Positions 1 to 15,005 are shown, counted from the stretch's first letter. The stretch is 64,000 nt of DNA from Enoplosus armatus (GCF_043641665.1 NC_092193.1:12161501-12225500); one strand, 5' to 3'. Numbers and translations are program-made. The notes: generated from the letters alone by a model not told the origin.

Positions 1-3127
<3,127 letters not shown>

Positions 3128-3312
3128 CTCGCCTGTGCTTCGTCTAAGCTTTGGTCTGTGATGGTCATTATTTGCTGTAATATGTCTCCGATGTCCTGCT
3201 TTCTTCCCTCTCCGTCCGTCCCCGCCGTGCCATCCTGCATATGCTGCGCCAGGCCGGGGTGTCCGGCCATGCCTACCCCGTGGGAGTGCATCAACCGAGG
3301 CTGCTCGTCCAT
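3128..3312 (-). CDS. pbx1: PBX1-type homeobox protein, coding exon 1 (start codon)
   Basis: This exon encodes the N-terminus of pre-B-cell leukaemia homeobox 1, a nuclear TALE-class homeodomain protein that binds DNA with HOX and MEIS/PREP partners. The protein opens [11 protein letters not shown], then a Gly/Met/His-rich linker, then [18 protein letters not shown] and SLDEAQA (61 codons plus two bases). The [11 protein letters not shown] start is characteristic of PBX1; PBX2 and PBX3 begin differently. The ATG at 3312-3310 sits in a good Kozak context (A at -3, G at +4). A GTGAGG donor follows at 3127. An in-frame TTG further upstream (3345) is not needed as a start. Teleosts usually carry pbx1a and pbx1b, and I cannot say which this is. 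Confidence 0.96.
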
Positions 3313-3950
3313 CCTTGACCACGGTCCCTGCTGCCTCGCCTCCAACTTTTTTTAAATTTTAATATCAAGAGGGGGCGGGGGGGGGGGGAAGAAGGGAAAA
3401 TATCCTCGGAAATTCCTCTGGATTCCTCTGCGTCTCTCTCACACCCGACACTCCTCCTTTTTCCTTGGTAAGATTTTCTGGATTTGGGAGGAGGGAGACT
3501 GACAAACCCTGTCCCTGCTCTCTCTCTCTCTCTCTCTCTCTCGGTCTCTCTCCCAGCTGGTTTAGGTGAAATCTGATCTGAATCGCTGCTTTTGGCTTTG
3601 GCCACTCCTGCACCGCTACTGTAGGGAAGGAGAGAGAGAGAGAGAGAAAAAAAAAAGCAGGATTGAACATTAAAGGCTCCTAATCTGATTAAAAGTGGAG
3701 CGCGTTGAGCTCCTCTTACGAAACCTCCGAGATACTCGAGAGCTTGATGCGCTAAAACGCGCTACAGACTCAACTTGCCTGTGAAGGTTTTGGATACAAA
3801 GTAACCACCAACTGTTATTGTTTCGCTTATGTCTGGTAACTGACTCATAATCAGAGTATGGATGGAAAGCCTCCGCCCCTCGAGCCACGATTGGAGAAGA
3901 AGGAGCGCGCAAGTCCCACCTCGGTCCTCTCCGAAAACGTCAATCATCCT
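3313..3950 (-). promoter_or_regulatory. pbx1 5'UTR and probable promoter
   Basis: This is a relatively GC-rich, CpG-containing block immediately upstream of the pbx1 start codon on the minus strand. Reading in the gene's direction there is a CCAAT box (minus strand, 3890-3894) and, just 3' of it, a GGGGCGG GC-box (3873-3879). No TATA box is evident, as expected for a CpG-type developmental promoter. The 5'UTR portion contains a (GA)n tract in the transcript (CT on plus, 3518-3542), a 12-G run (plus, 3377-3388) and a second GA tract near 3629-3643. The transcription start is not determinable by eye; I would place it at about 3700-3860. Confidence 0.6.
3518..3542. repeat. (CT)n microsatellite
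   Basis: About twelve CT dinucleotide repeats on the plus strand lie within the inferred pbx1 5'UTR. Confidence 0.9.
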
Positions 3951-4330
3951 CCCCGGGAAGGTGGGACACTGTAATAAACATAAAGAGATGTGACCGGACC
4001 GGGTGGCTATACAGTGATGGATAGAGAGTGAATATGTAGCCTAATAAATAATTGTGAGTGGCAGTGAAGCTCTGACCCAACAGGACAGCATGGTGGTGCT
4101 TGGAAAAGACACCCTGTCACCCAGACTATATATTTTACTGCTGAATATTTACATCCGTGTAATCAGTCAGGAATAATAAATCAAGATGAATCTATTAGAA
4201 CATGCAGCAGTTTGTGCAGAGCACTTTTACAAGCCTTATGTTGGAGCACAACAGTTGTTATAACAAATGAACTGATTCCACAGTCTAACCAGCGTTTAAA
4301 CATCCTGATGCTCTTGTTGGCATCACACAT
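3951..4330. other. Intergenic, no recognised feature
   Basis: This is the AT-rich spacer upstream of pbx1. I see no open frame, repeat family or motif cluster that I can support. Confidence 0.5.
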
Positions 4331-4339
4331 GTAGTATTT

Positions 4340-5075
4340 GTAGTTGCTATTAAAGCGACAACAATTAGTCCATCAATCGATTAGTCAATTCATAATTGAT
4401 TAAAGGGGAACTCAAAGTCTGTTTGCAGGTGTATATGTGAAATAAAGTCACATAAAGCCTTTTGTTGCTGAAGCTGAGCTAAACCTGATAAATTACCTCA
4501 AGTGATGTCACTTGAGTCAGCGTGGGTTGGGGTTGAAGACTACAAGTTTGAAAAGCTTACCAGACCTTTGTAGCCCGCTCCTCCTCTCTGCTCGAGGCTA
4601 CATTAGACGCTGCTAGCGTAACACACCAGAGTTGCATTGTGGGTAATGTAGGCGCCAGGTTTTGACAAGGAAGCAGAATGTGTGGAATAAAAAGACACAA
4701 TATCTTTGGTTCTGCTGCATCGATTTTGATCCTTTTTCTACAAGCCACTGTCCATCGTGAGTCCGACAATGTTGAAATGCTAAATGAGTGTGAGAATTAA
4801 TTTTAATCGTTCAGTGTGACAAAAATTCACCAGTTCCAGCTGATCAAATGTGAACATCTTCCAAGACATTAAAAGGAATATTTTGTTTGTTTTTCGACTG
4901 TTATGCTGTCAAAACAAGCAATATGAATCCTGAAAACTAGGGCTTTTTGGGAAATGTTTTTTTTTTTTTTACTATTTTCTGACATTTTATAGACCAAACA
5001 ATTATTCAATTAGGAGAGAAAATAGCCGTCAGATTAATCAATAATGAAAATAATTGTTAGTTGCATCCCTAAACC
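4340..5075. repeat. Composite of dispersed fish repeats
   Basis: There are three recognisable pieces. At about 4355-4405 is a block of alternating CGATTAGT/AATTGATTA units. At about 4440-4790 is a repeat containing GTTGCATTGTGGGTAATGTA, which recurs inverted at about 21395-21590. At about 4960-5075 is a block ending TAATGAAAATAATTGTTAGT, then TGCATCCCTAA. I recognise that last block as a very common teleost repeat; further relatives occur at about 51540-51620 and 62505-62585. Boundaries are approximate. Confidence 0.7.
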
Positions 5076-8000
5076 AGACCCGTATTTAAAAATCTTACCA
5101 CTCTTTGAATCAAAAATATAATATTTGTTATTACTTGCCAATTATCTCCCATTAACACCTAAAATAAATAAATAATAGTATGTATATGCAGCAGTTCTGT
5201 GCCTCGGAGTCTGGTCTGTGTTATATCCAAATGCCTGCTTCCCTTCTTTTACTGACCGGACAGAAATCGATCAGTCAGTTTTCTCATTACGTGCTGAATA
5301 GGGAGGTAGGGCAGTAATTGTCACAAGGGGCAGGGTGAGGTTGAGGGTAGTGGTGGTGATAATGTCTGACACTCAGGAGCTGCAAGACTGCACACACAGC
5401 CCTGAAATGGAAGTCTGCAGTCCAACAGCCATTCTGCTTTATTTTATTCCCTATTTAACAGGGTCATAATGACGGAGGATTATCTTTGTGTTGTAGACCT
5501 TACAAAAGGAGATGGTGGTTCAGTTGTAAACATGCATACTCTAAAATATGGAAAAATATGACAAGAATATCCTGTTTTTCTTGTTTTTGACCCAATCATT
5601 TGTCTACAGTGAATATTAAAGCACTCTCTGATGTCAGGTTGGTTCTTCAAATCCCGATCCATACCTCCCACACATCAGTCTTCTTAGGTCTGATTTAAAA
5701 ATCAAGGGCAGCATTGATTAGTGTGAAATATGATCTGAAGAGCTCATTCTTTTTGCTCTAAATTCAAATTTATTCCACTGTAAGCCAATAGACAGAAATG
5801 ACCTTATTGCTTGCGGATGCTTTTGGGAAAGTAAACTCTGAATAGAATAAATAAGACCTTGTTTGTGGCTCTGATTGCTGTATTTCACAAAAAGCAGCAT
5901 TTGCAGCCTTAATGAAAGAGGAAAAGAAATCCTCTGACATCACATATTTTCCCTCCATTAAAACCAAATGTGTTGTTACAGCATTAATAATCCTGCAAAA
6001 TAACAAGATTAGATTATAATTGCAAATGAATTTTGATGTAAAATATTCTTATAAATAGTAGATGTTTTTCTCCAGAAGTTGCGGTGTTGTTTTTCAGAGT
6101 CTGAAAATGTTAATGCCAAGCATGTCGGTATTTCCCCAAAGAAATGTGAACTAGTTGAGTTTGTTGAGTTGTGTTGTGTTTACTATCACCCAGTGAGGCT
6201 GCTCTGATAAATATGGAACAGGACAGAATGTACCATAAATTATAATACATCTGTGATTGGAAAATGGTAATTGCCTTAAACTAAACCTCAACTAAAATAA
6301 CATAAGGTCTAATGTTTGGATGGTGTCTACCAAATATAAAGACTGTACATACATATACATATTTGATAACACTTCATTTTAACCCCCCTACATAATTTAA
6401 CATTAACAAGGAGTATATAAATATTTGATAAATGGTTAATAACACACTTTAATATAGTTGTAACCACATTTAAGGAAATTTTAAGATCAAATTATTTTGT
6501 TACATTGTTTATTAATGTATTTATCTTCTACTAATGCTTGATAACACTGTATAACGCAGCTGCATATGGTATTTATTAACAATACACACGTCCAAATCAT
6601 GCCCAAAACTGTTAATACATTCAAAACTCATGAAAACATCTCATTACATATAATTGCAACTATGTTCTCAAGCATCAATTAACTGTTTATGGATGTTTAT
6701 ATGTTACTTATAATGAAACCATGTAAACCAAGTCCTGATATTTTGAGCTTCATAACAAACCCCATGCTGACTCCACACCACACGTTCTCCTATCTGGACC
6801 AGGGTCAAACAACTCCTCCCAGAGAGAGCTGCAGGTCAGAGCAGGGTAAGTTATGTATGAGCTAGGAACACATCGAGAGAGAGAAAGCAGCAACTGCATG
6901 GCACATCTCTCCAGGAAGTAACCTTGATGAAAAATTCAGTTGTTTGCAGCTCCCGGTGTCCCCCAGGCATGAATAAAGTGAGGCCCAGACAGAGAGAAAA
7001 GACCTGGGCTCAGCTTGAAACTACTCACCGACCCACTGCTGAGGCGCACACACATCGGCTAGCATTAGGAGATGGGCACGAATTAAACTTTAATCGCACC
7101 TCAAATAGATTAAGCGACAGGGGTCGAGTCAGCATTTCCAAGCCCTTGCTCTGCCTCTGTTGACCATCCTCCTTTGAACTCCTGCTAAATTAAATACCCA
7201 CGAGCCCCGGTTTCTTTGCACCTCGGATTAGCTTTTAAGTCAAAGAGGTACTTGAAACAAACCTGAGGTAGAAAGCAAAACCTGCACAGCTGGCCAGTCA
7301 TTAATGTGATATCATATATAAATCATTTAGTACTGCGCTTCTATAAAGTTGCAAGAGGCAAATTCATTGTCAAATGTGATGCAGCTGAGGTCAAGATATC
7401 CTTTTAGTCCTATATGTTTTACACTTTTATCCCTTAGTGTAGGTCAAGGTCTAAATATGCTGGATCCTACGATAAAACCTTTTTCACCAGAGACACATCA
7501 CAGTAGGAAAAGCACGTGTAAGTGTAGATAGTAAAATGAATGATGGCTGAATTCCATTTAGCTGCTTCAGTTTCAAGGTCCTGGTATTGTGCATGCTGGC
7601 CATGGATGTATTAAGAAAACTGAATTCCACATTCCAAGATGCCGCTCCAGTCATTCCTATAAAAGTTGTTCACTGGGAGCATACGCCCAAAACTTTTTCA
7701 GGCTTCCGCATTTTTAGTCTTTCTCCAGTCAGCTGAGTCCCTCTTGGCTCTCCGCTCACATGAATGGCATAAAAAAATTCGATGATACGGCTATGTGGAC
7801 GTTTTATTGAGTCAGTTCAGGATGTTTGTGACGCTCAGAAAAATGTTTTCATCATTTTACAGCCGTTGAGTAATGACTGTGAACAGGAAAAAGTATTTTT
7901 GAGCCAGTGTGTGCGCCACATCACCCTGCAATACCGAATGTGGCCACTATGCCATATTCACCTCACAGCAGAGCGTTGTTTCTGGGGTCTTGATGCTAGC

Positions 8001-9260
8001 TCCGCCCTGGCTTACTTGAATAGAACCGAGCCATCGTTATTGTTAGTTAGTGACATCTGTGTTTTTCCTATTATGACAAGTCGAAGTGTCTGCTGTGAAA
8101 AACATCTATTTCCATAATGAAACTCAAAAGCATCTTTCAGTAGACCTTCCCCTTTATGCGTAAAATTGATGTTGTGCCCCTTTAATTTAGTTTGCATGAT
8201 GACTGTTTTCTCAGTAACCACGTCAAGATGAAGTTTACTGTTTTGTCTTTTCTGAAACTTTTTTGAAATAGGATTTTATTTTGAAAACAGGTGAACTAAT
8301 GTTGCCCCTGTTTTTGAGCCTTCAGTTGAGGAAATTACATTTCAAGACTCAAGAAGAGTCTGTTTAAGATGGAGATTTTATGCGGTGTTTACTTGTTAGT
8401 TTGAGTAAACAGATTCCTGCCTTTAACGTGGCAGGATTCGCCTGCATCTTGTAGCTAATGATCATTTTTAGTGTGGAGGAGCTGCATGTGTCTTTGTGCA
8501 GCTGAGGCTGGGTCAGGGTGAAGGATGACTGATATGAAGGGGTTGACCTGTCACACAGCATTTGACTTACTATCCTTGGAACAGGATAAAAGGGAAGCCA
8601 AATGTCAAGTGATACAAGTGACGCATCCTCGCACACACACATACACACAGAGGGGGTTGAGGAGATGAATGTTTTATAATAAAAACCTAAAACCCACCAG
8701 CCATTCTGCGGATGGCATGTAAAAACAGTAAGCTTATCATTTTCATGAAAATAATAGTCACCGGTGGCACTCGCAGTGTGTCAGCCACAGGATTTCCATG
8801 CCCTTTTCTATGAGTGTGTCTGTTCTTGCTGTAGGGCCCCTGTAAGCCCTTAGACCTCTTGGCAAAGCGTGGGTTGTGCCTGGTGGGGGGAGATGTGACG
8901 GATGCCGGAGCCTCGGAGCCCGCTAGCTGCTCTGTGAATTTTCCCAGACTCATTTGCATTCATAAAGAGCCTACTCCTTGTCACAGAGTGTTTTCTTTTT
9001 TAGTCTGCCTCCAAAAATCCTGTGCGACTCCTGGTGGGAGTGCGCCGGGAAAATCCGACTGTCAAAGACGACAAGACGAATGAATCCCTGTGTCAGACAA
9101 GTGTGGCTTCAACGATGACAGATGGAGGAGAGCTGTCCCTCCGTCGATCCGCAGGCTTCATTTTGGAATAAATAAATCTGAATTTCACCCCCTCCCATAA
9201 TTACAAGTGTTGCTTTATTTGACAGCTCTCTGTGTTTGTTGATGGGAGTGTGTCTGTTGA
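5076..9260. other. Intergenic, upstream of pbx1
   Basis: No coding exon is recognised on either strand. The longest open frames (for example 7782-8117 plus) match no known family and have no credible splice context. The region 6340-6720 is AT-rich with simple TTAATA-type sequence. The region 7870-8120 is open and moderately GC-rich but unassigned. A short CA run occurs near 8632-8648. Confidence 0.5.
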
Positions 9261-9263
9261 TGG

Positions 9264-9265
<2 letters not shown>

Positions 9266-9298
<33 letters not shown>
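9266..9298. repeat. (GT)n microsatellite
   Basis: About sixteen GT repeats are preceded by two tandem copies of TTGATGGGAGTGTG (9237-9270). Confidence 0.95.
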
Positions 9299-9299
<1 letters not shown>

Positions 9300-9704
9300 T
9301 GGGTGGTGGCACTGACCAGGTGACAGCTTGATTTAATTCCACATGGGAGTGACTGCGGTGTGTGGTCTAACTTTTCATTCTAGCTTTCTAATCAAACACC
9401 GATGGAACAGCAGGTGAATGTAAACAAGCAATTAAATGCAATTAATTTCCAAATTCTCCCCTCTCCTCACGCATCTGTTCCGCTTAAGTGTCCTTGAGCA
9501 AAATGCTGCATCCCTGCACTCTGACCTTGTGTGGAAGAAAGGCTGGGACATCACAAGGGAATCTGGTTCCCCACTTCTTTGCTAAATTAATCCTAGAGGA
9601 CAGGAGTTTTATCAAACTCATAGGAAAGAGGTCTGTCTGAGGGTACATTTAAAGAAGCTATAATTTATATTTCTATAATAACAACGTACAGTATTAAATG
9701 ACAA

Positions 9705-10045
9705 TGTGAAAGAGGTCGCTCATAGTGATGAACCTACAGAAAATTATCACCCGAATCTGCAGCTCCTCTTGGCTTTACGAAGCTTTATAGCGAGTGTCAG
9801 CTCATTGTTTAGCTGTCCGACACGCAACTTTAATGTTTTGGTTCAGTTGATCCGCTCTCATAGCGTCGTTTTTGGCCACAGCAGGCTGCTATTTTCAGAG
9901 AAAAACCTCTACAAACCCACCGTACACTACCTGCTCAGCACCAAACAACAGACAGACACAGTTAGCAATAAAGAGCCAGATAGTTCCCTCATGAGTTGGT
10001 AGAGACCAAAAACAGAGCTAAAAGAGAGCGAATATTTGAATTATA
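9705..10045. repeat. Dispersed repeat common in fish genomes
   Basis: The segment from GTGATGAACCTACAGA through the GAGAAAAACCTCTACAAACC region to GAGTTGGTAGAGACC and GAGCTAAAAGAGAGCGAATA is one I recall as a moderately high-copy teleost interspersed repeat. It is open in one frame (9706-10002), which is incidental. I cannot assign its class from this copy alone. Confidence 0.55.
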
Positions 10046-10095
10046 TTCATCACATACATGACTCCAAATGAATGATAATGTTGTTCTGTAACTGC

Positions 10096-10227
10096 TTAAC
10101 CTCCTAAGACCTGGCATCCACATACGTGGACATCACATTTTGATGCTTAGTTTTTATACTTATCAGGTCCCAATAAGCCCAAATAGCAAAGAGAAATTAA
10201 GATAGAGCTTGGGTCTTAGGAGGTTAA
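10096..10227. mobile_element. TTAA-flanked miniature inverted-repeat element (MITE)
   Basis: The left end reads TTAACCTCCTAAGACC and the right end GGTCTTAGGAGGTTAA, a perfect 16-base inverted repeat across about 132 bases. If the outer TTAA on each side is the target duplication, the element is CCTCCTAAGACC...GGTCTTAGGAGG, which fits piggyBac-type insertion at TTAA. Just inside the left end is a small palindrome, TCCACATACGTGGA. There is no coding capacity, so it is non-autonomous. Confidence 0.7.
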
Positions 10228-11030
10228 ATAAGCAACTGTTTAACAAATTCACTATAGCAACTTAAAAACGATGTCAATGTTGTGTTCACAACTTCTTTCC
10301 ACTGCCAAGAAATCACCTATTGCAGGTGAAATAGAAAATTTTAAAAATAAAAATAAAAATAAATAATAAATTGAATATGTAACATTTTCCGTTCTCTAAT
10401 TATATGTCCCTTCGTTAAATGGTATTATCTTTTTAATATTTGCCAAGTAGAAGTCAAAAAATAGTTTTTTGGCATGTTGTTATATCACAATTCCTCTCTT
10501 TCCTCTTCCTGTAAAACATTAAAATATTTTTGATGACTCATCTTGAACTCGGGCCAGTTACACAAGTGTATCCAATCAAATTACATTTTGGGGCGATTAG
10601 CTAACCCCTGGATAGTAGTTGTTACCAGGGTAATTACTGAATCCAAATAAACAATAAATGTTACCAGTTTACACCAGTTGACCAAATTGATACCTTATCA
10701 TTATTTTCTCCTAAAAAACAAACAAATTACTGGACAATGAACTGCTGCTACTGGAGGACCCGAAAAATGAATTTAACTGATAGTTTTATGTAAAAATGAA
10801 AAGAAAAAGAAGCTACACAAGGATTTGAAGAGCGTGTTGTTTTTTCCACGGAACAGCAGGAAAAACAACAGAGCAAGTTGAATGTGAGCGACACAGATTC
10901 CCTAAACCTCAAAGAACACGGTGCAAGTGGAGGATGATAAAAAAGGAGAACATCTGGTGAGCCGAGCACAGTGCCAGGACAAGACAAAGCCATGTGTCTG
11001 GCAAACACATACCTACTACACACAAAGCTA
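10228..11030. other. Intergenic, no recognised feature
   Basis: This is AT-rich sequence with a short AAAT-type simple tract at about 10335-10370. No gene or repeat family is recognised. Confidence 0.5.
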
Positions 11031-11032
11031 AA

Positions 11033-11160
11033 CACACACACACACTCAAACATTTATTCATGCATACACACTCAAGCCCGCCTGCCCCCAAACTTGCAAA
11101 CAAGCAAAAAAAATCCCCCCTACACACACACACACACACACAAGCACACACACACACGCA
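11033..11160. repeat. (CA)n microsatellite cluster
   Basis: There are interrupted CA tracts at about 11033-11045 and 11123-11158, separated by unrelated sequence. They create the spurious His/Thr-rich open frames here. Confidence 0.85.
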
Positions 11161-11264
11161 CGTTACACTCATTGTGCCGACACTCACGCACAGCAGGGTG
11201 CAGTAAGAGGGAAGAAAAAAGAAAAAGCAAAAGTAGGATGTGATTGGAGAGTCCACTGTTCAGA

Positions 11265-11450
11265 CAAGACTAATCTGCATACTCGGAGGCTGAGAAGTGA
11301 ATATGCATGAGGGAATAAAACGATATGCCTTCAAGCAGACCACCCGCTCTCTTTGGATTACTGTACCCACCTCCGAGCCTTTTATCTTCTTGTTGGCACG
11401 CAATCAAGCTGATTTAGTGTGCAGTGGCTGATGGTTCCACACAATGGATT
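11265..11450. promoter_or_regulatory. Candidate conserved non-coding element
   Basis: This is a repeat-free stretch of balanced composition, stop-interrupted in all frames. It carries clustered transcription-factor-like words, such as AATATGCATGAGG, TTTGGATTACTG and CAATCAAGCTGATTTA. It has the texture of vertebrate developmental enhancers, but this is an inference with no alignment behind it. Confidence 0.3.
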
Positions 11451-11983
11451 TGACTTTAAGAGATGTTAACCTGTTGACAAAGAAAAAAGAGTCACAAAAG
11501 CAAAATTTGAGAAAGGGTTTATGTTTAAAAAAAAATTCGCCCAAATATGTTCCAGAAATATCCTAGAAGGTGTTTTATTGTGCATATTTTTCAGATCTGT
11601 TTTGGTTAACTGGAAGAAGAACCAACTGACGACGACAGAGAGGCAAAACAGAAAGGGAGTGAATATTTGGAGGAACTGCGCAGTATTAGACACAGAGCTC
11701 TGATGACCCATCAAATATTGAAGAAATGTCTGCTGGAACCATGAATTCATATTTCAGACAGACTTCCTCTAAGACTGTCCTCGCCAATGAATGAATATTT
11801 CATTTCAGAAAATAGAGTGGCCCTGAAAGGCACCATTACCAAACCCTAATGTCAGGGGGAAAACATTCTCCACATTTAGCTGAAAGTTAGGGTGAAATGA
11901 TAAGAGCCGTCCATGCGTAACACAATCTGATGGGGTAATGCATTGGCATCACATTAGCATGACTGTGTTCGACTGCATGGCAG

Positions 11984-12017
11984 CGTGTGTGTGTGTGTGT
12001 GTGTGTCTGTGTGTGTA
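11984..12017. repeat. (GT)n microsatellite
   Basis: GT repeats are interrupted once by CT. Confidence 0.9.
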
Positions 12018-12354
12018 GTTTTCCCAAATGACTCAAATGAAAAACTGGGGAACTCAGAGCACAAGGGTTTTCAATTTATCATCGCGCTCATCTGGTGAGC
12101 AAGAACAAAAGTCAGAAATGTTTAAAAACTCAATTCACACACAGTCAGTGCATTAACGTGAAGAGCAATAATCTGACGTTCGACTGTAGTTTTTTCATTT
12201 TTCGGGGTTAAGAACATCCCAGTTATGTGATTCCTGGCAGATTATACCAAGTGTTTTGCAGGTCTTTAAGTGTGCACATGTGCATGGAAAAGACTCAACT
12301 ATATTGAAACTAATAAACGAGAGAAAGGGCATGGGTTTGGTTTCAGGGACACAG

Positions 12355-12475
12355 GCAGTGGTGGAAAGTACATTTATTTAATTACTCATCTCAGTACATC
12401 TTTGAGGTACTTGTACGTTTCTTGCGTATTTTCATTTGATGCTACTTTATCCTACTGACAGTTACAGTGACTAGG
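12355..12475 (-). repeat. Dispersed repeat, CAGTGGTGGAAAGTA family
   Basis: It begins GGCAGTGGTGGAAAGTACAT and continues through GAGGTACTTGTACGTTTCTT. The same family occurs in the opposite orientation at about 40436-41090, ending TTTTCCACCACTGG, and at about 44190-44312, ending TTCCACCTCTGG. I recognise it as a very common teleost interspersed repeat. Confidence 0.7.
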
Positions 12476-12674
12476 TCCTCTTGGCTGAGGCTTGCTAAGA
12501 CTTAACATACAAAACATATGATCACCTTTTAATATATAATACACTGAAATGGAACAAACTACCCAACAATATATTTAGTAGTTAGAATTAACTTGCGCTC
12601 ATGCAGAGACAACGGGAGGAGAAACAGGTAGAAAACAACTAAAATCAGAGCTGTCACATATTTCAAACACACAC

Positions 12675-13006
12675 AGTCACTCGTCACACACGCGGTTGGT
12701 GTGGATGTTGCTAGCTAGCTAATCAAATTTATCAAATTTATACACAGCCTGGGAAGAAACATGGAGGAAAATGATTTGATGGGAGGGAAGAAAATAGAAA
12801 GACATGCAAGATCCCACTACAGTACATTGTTATTTCCCTCCCATTGGAAATATTTTCCTCCATGTGCCTTCCTGGGCTCTGTGTATTTGTATATATAATG
12901 TGAGCCAAGCATTTCTTTTTCTCAATCCATCATTGTGTTTCCATCATCAGTGGTTAGATATGCTAGCTAGCTACCTACATAGGACGAGTGTGATACTGAG
13001 TGACTC
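12675..13006. repeat. Long imperfect inverted repeat (foldback)
   Basis: The arms at 12741-12789 and 12834-12885 are imperfect reverse complements of about 50 bases around a 44-base loop; both share, for example, CATGGAGGAAAAT and GGGAGGGAA when read in the same sense. Complementarity resumes further out, with GCTAGCTAGCT at 12710-12720 and 12962-12972, and TCACTCGTCACAC facing GACGAGTGTGATACTGAGTGA at 12985-13005. The whole looks like a decayed foldback element or a MITE with long inverted repeats. The RNA would form a long hairpin. Confidence 0.65.
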
Positions 13007-14045
13007 ATTCATGAGTTATGAGTCATTAGCTTTCACACTTACTCTGTGCTTGTCTACAACATACTTATCAGATGGGATTGAACCAATATGAACATTTGTT
13101 TGATCTTTGCTATTACAGGCCATAATGTGAGTAGAGATATTTCCGAGTTCATATCCATATCATCCCTACAGAAATAAATTAAATATAATGGTGAAGTAAA
13201 GTCCTTTTTTGAGGATGTGGGAGGAAATGGAGTGAAGTGGGGTAATCAGACTAATGCAACACATGCAAACGCTTTATCTGATCTCCTGTCTTGCATTTAA
13301 ACACAGCCATGTCCTGCTGCACAGTCTATAACAAGAGCAGCAGGAGAGGTCATCCCTGAGCAACAACACCTGCAAACTCTCTGCTTCTCTTCCTCTCTCT
13401 CCTCTGCGCAGAAAGAAAGACAGCGAGAGGGCGAGAGCCACAGACAGAGATGTCCGTGGTGTGGAAATAGTTAAAGCCATAAAGACGTACAGTACCTCAG
13501 CCCTGACCCCGTGCCCTTCTAGGTATCCCCCTGCGCAGAATTCTTATTCCCTACCAAACTGACAAAGTGTTTTTAATCTTTTCTTTCCCTCTCTCCTGGA
13601 GATTGGGGAAACAAAAATCAATAGCGCCTGGCAGGCGATCTAGCAGGCTGGTGAATTACAGGGTCTGCGCTGCAACCAGAGCGCTGCATCACAGGGGCCT
13701 TGGAATGAGAGACCTTGGGAGAGGCATCAGAGACACGGAGGTTGCAGGGTCACTCTGGGTCCGCAGTCTGAGGAGTGGGGTATTTACTGCCTCGGCCAGC
13801 TCGCCGCAATGAAAAATAACAGCCACACAGCAGAGAGAGGGATTGCTGGGGTGAGAAAGATGGTGAGAGAGACAGATAAGACAGACAGAACAGAGGAGAG
13901 GGAGGCAGAGAGGTTGGTGGTGCATATACGAGCAGCTCAAGTCTTGGGAGAGTTTGCTGTGATTTGTGTGTACTCCCGTCATGGGCTATGTGCAGTACAG
14001 GTATGATGTCAAGTAGAAGACTAATGCTTTTTTCCCTTCTCTCTC
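13007..14045. other. Intergenic, no recognised gene
   Basis: The region 13270-13990 is purine/pyrimidine-skewed (GAGA/CTCT-rich) and open in several overlapping frames on both strands. None of these resembles a known protein and none has a consistent exon context. Nothing else is supported. Confidence 0.45.
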
Positions 14046-14049
14046 CCAA

Positions 14050-14225
14050 ATGGGAAATGATTCATTAGCGTTTGGTTATTTAGAACGTGGCAGTGCTGGC
14101 CAATCAATATGCATGGGCCCATCTGTCAATACGTGATTTCTGCTGGTAATTAGCTGATGTGGGCCAGTGGTTGTGAATATTGCCTGGCAACTGACAGCCT
14201 GGTTGTTTCTGTCATCACTGGGGGG
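14050..14225. promoter_or_regulatory. Candidate conserved enhancer with TALE-like sites
   Basis: This repeat-free block contains AATGATTCATTAG, GCCAATCAATATGCATGGGC, CATCTGTCAATACGTGATTT and GGTAATTAGCTGATG. CTGTCAAT at 14123-14130 is close to the reverse complement of the composite PBX/MEIS site TGATTGACAG, and ATGCAT and TAATTA suit POU and homeodomain factors. The density and lack of repeats suggest a developmental enhancer of the neighbouring pbx1. No conservation test could be run. Confidence 0.4.
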
Positions 14226-14815
14226 TGCGCAGGTGGTGGTAGCTCACTGCCGATCGATAAAATACTGTGCTCCAAGGCTCAAACCAGGTTCATAAAGACA
14301 TCCTCCTTGATAAAATAAGAGCCATTTCTACATTTTCCTTTATTTCTGTGTGAAGGAGGGTTTAGATTTATGTAAAAAAAAAAAACATTCAATCATGAAT
14401 CATAAATTATAACAATGACAAAGTCAAAGTTTTACATAAACTTTGAACAGCCATTTCTGTAAACATACATTTGCTCCAAAGGTGGAGGCTGCATCTCCGG
14501 CTCTGTTGAGAAAATGTGTCAGATCACTCAATTATAACAACTCGAGACAGCTGGCAGCGAGACAATTAGGAGTGTGAAAATGATAATGATGATTACCATG
14601 AACAAAATTTTTAATTGCTTTGTTTTCAAAGCGAGCAGATATTTGCAGGCTAGTTGTGCAACCCTTAGTCTGTCCGAGGCCAATGTGGATTTCAGGATTG
14701 GTTCAGTTGTCTACCATCAACTGGAGTGAGTTTTTTCAGATAAACTGAGGTATTAAGTGTTCCTTTGTATCCCACTTCTTATGTAAAACAAACCATTTAA
14801 AAACCCAATGAATTA

Positions 14816-15005
14816 TAAGAAAAATGACGCAAAGCGACCACAAAGAGATGCAAAACGACCACAAGGAGACGTAAAACAACTACACAGACACACAGCAACA
14901 ACAAAGATCTCTTTTAGTCTGGGTGTCTTGCTCCTGTGTAGGAGGGGTGGGGGGGCTTTTACACGTCTGTGCCCAGGGGTCCATTATCTTATAATCTGTC
15001 CATGA
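14816..15005. repeat. Short-period tandem within a dispersed repeat
   Basis: Roughly 19-base units of the form AAAACGACCACAAAGAGATG are repeated about four times, diverging, at 14820-14905. They are followed by a segment including CTGTGCCCAGGGGTCCATTA. I recall this combination from other fish genomes as an interspersed repeat with an internal tandem. Confidence 0.6.

Noticed and set aside
3313..3345. In-frame upstream extension of pbx1 by 11 codons from a TTG.
   Set aside because: The ATG at 3312 has a good Kozak context and gives exactly the known PBX1 N-terminus.
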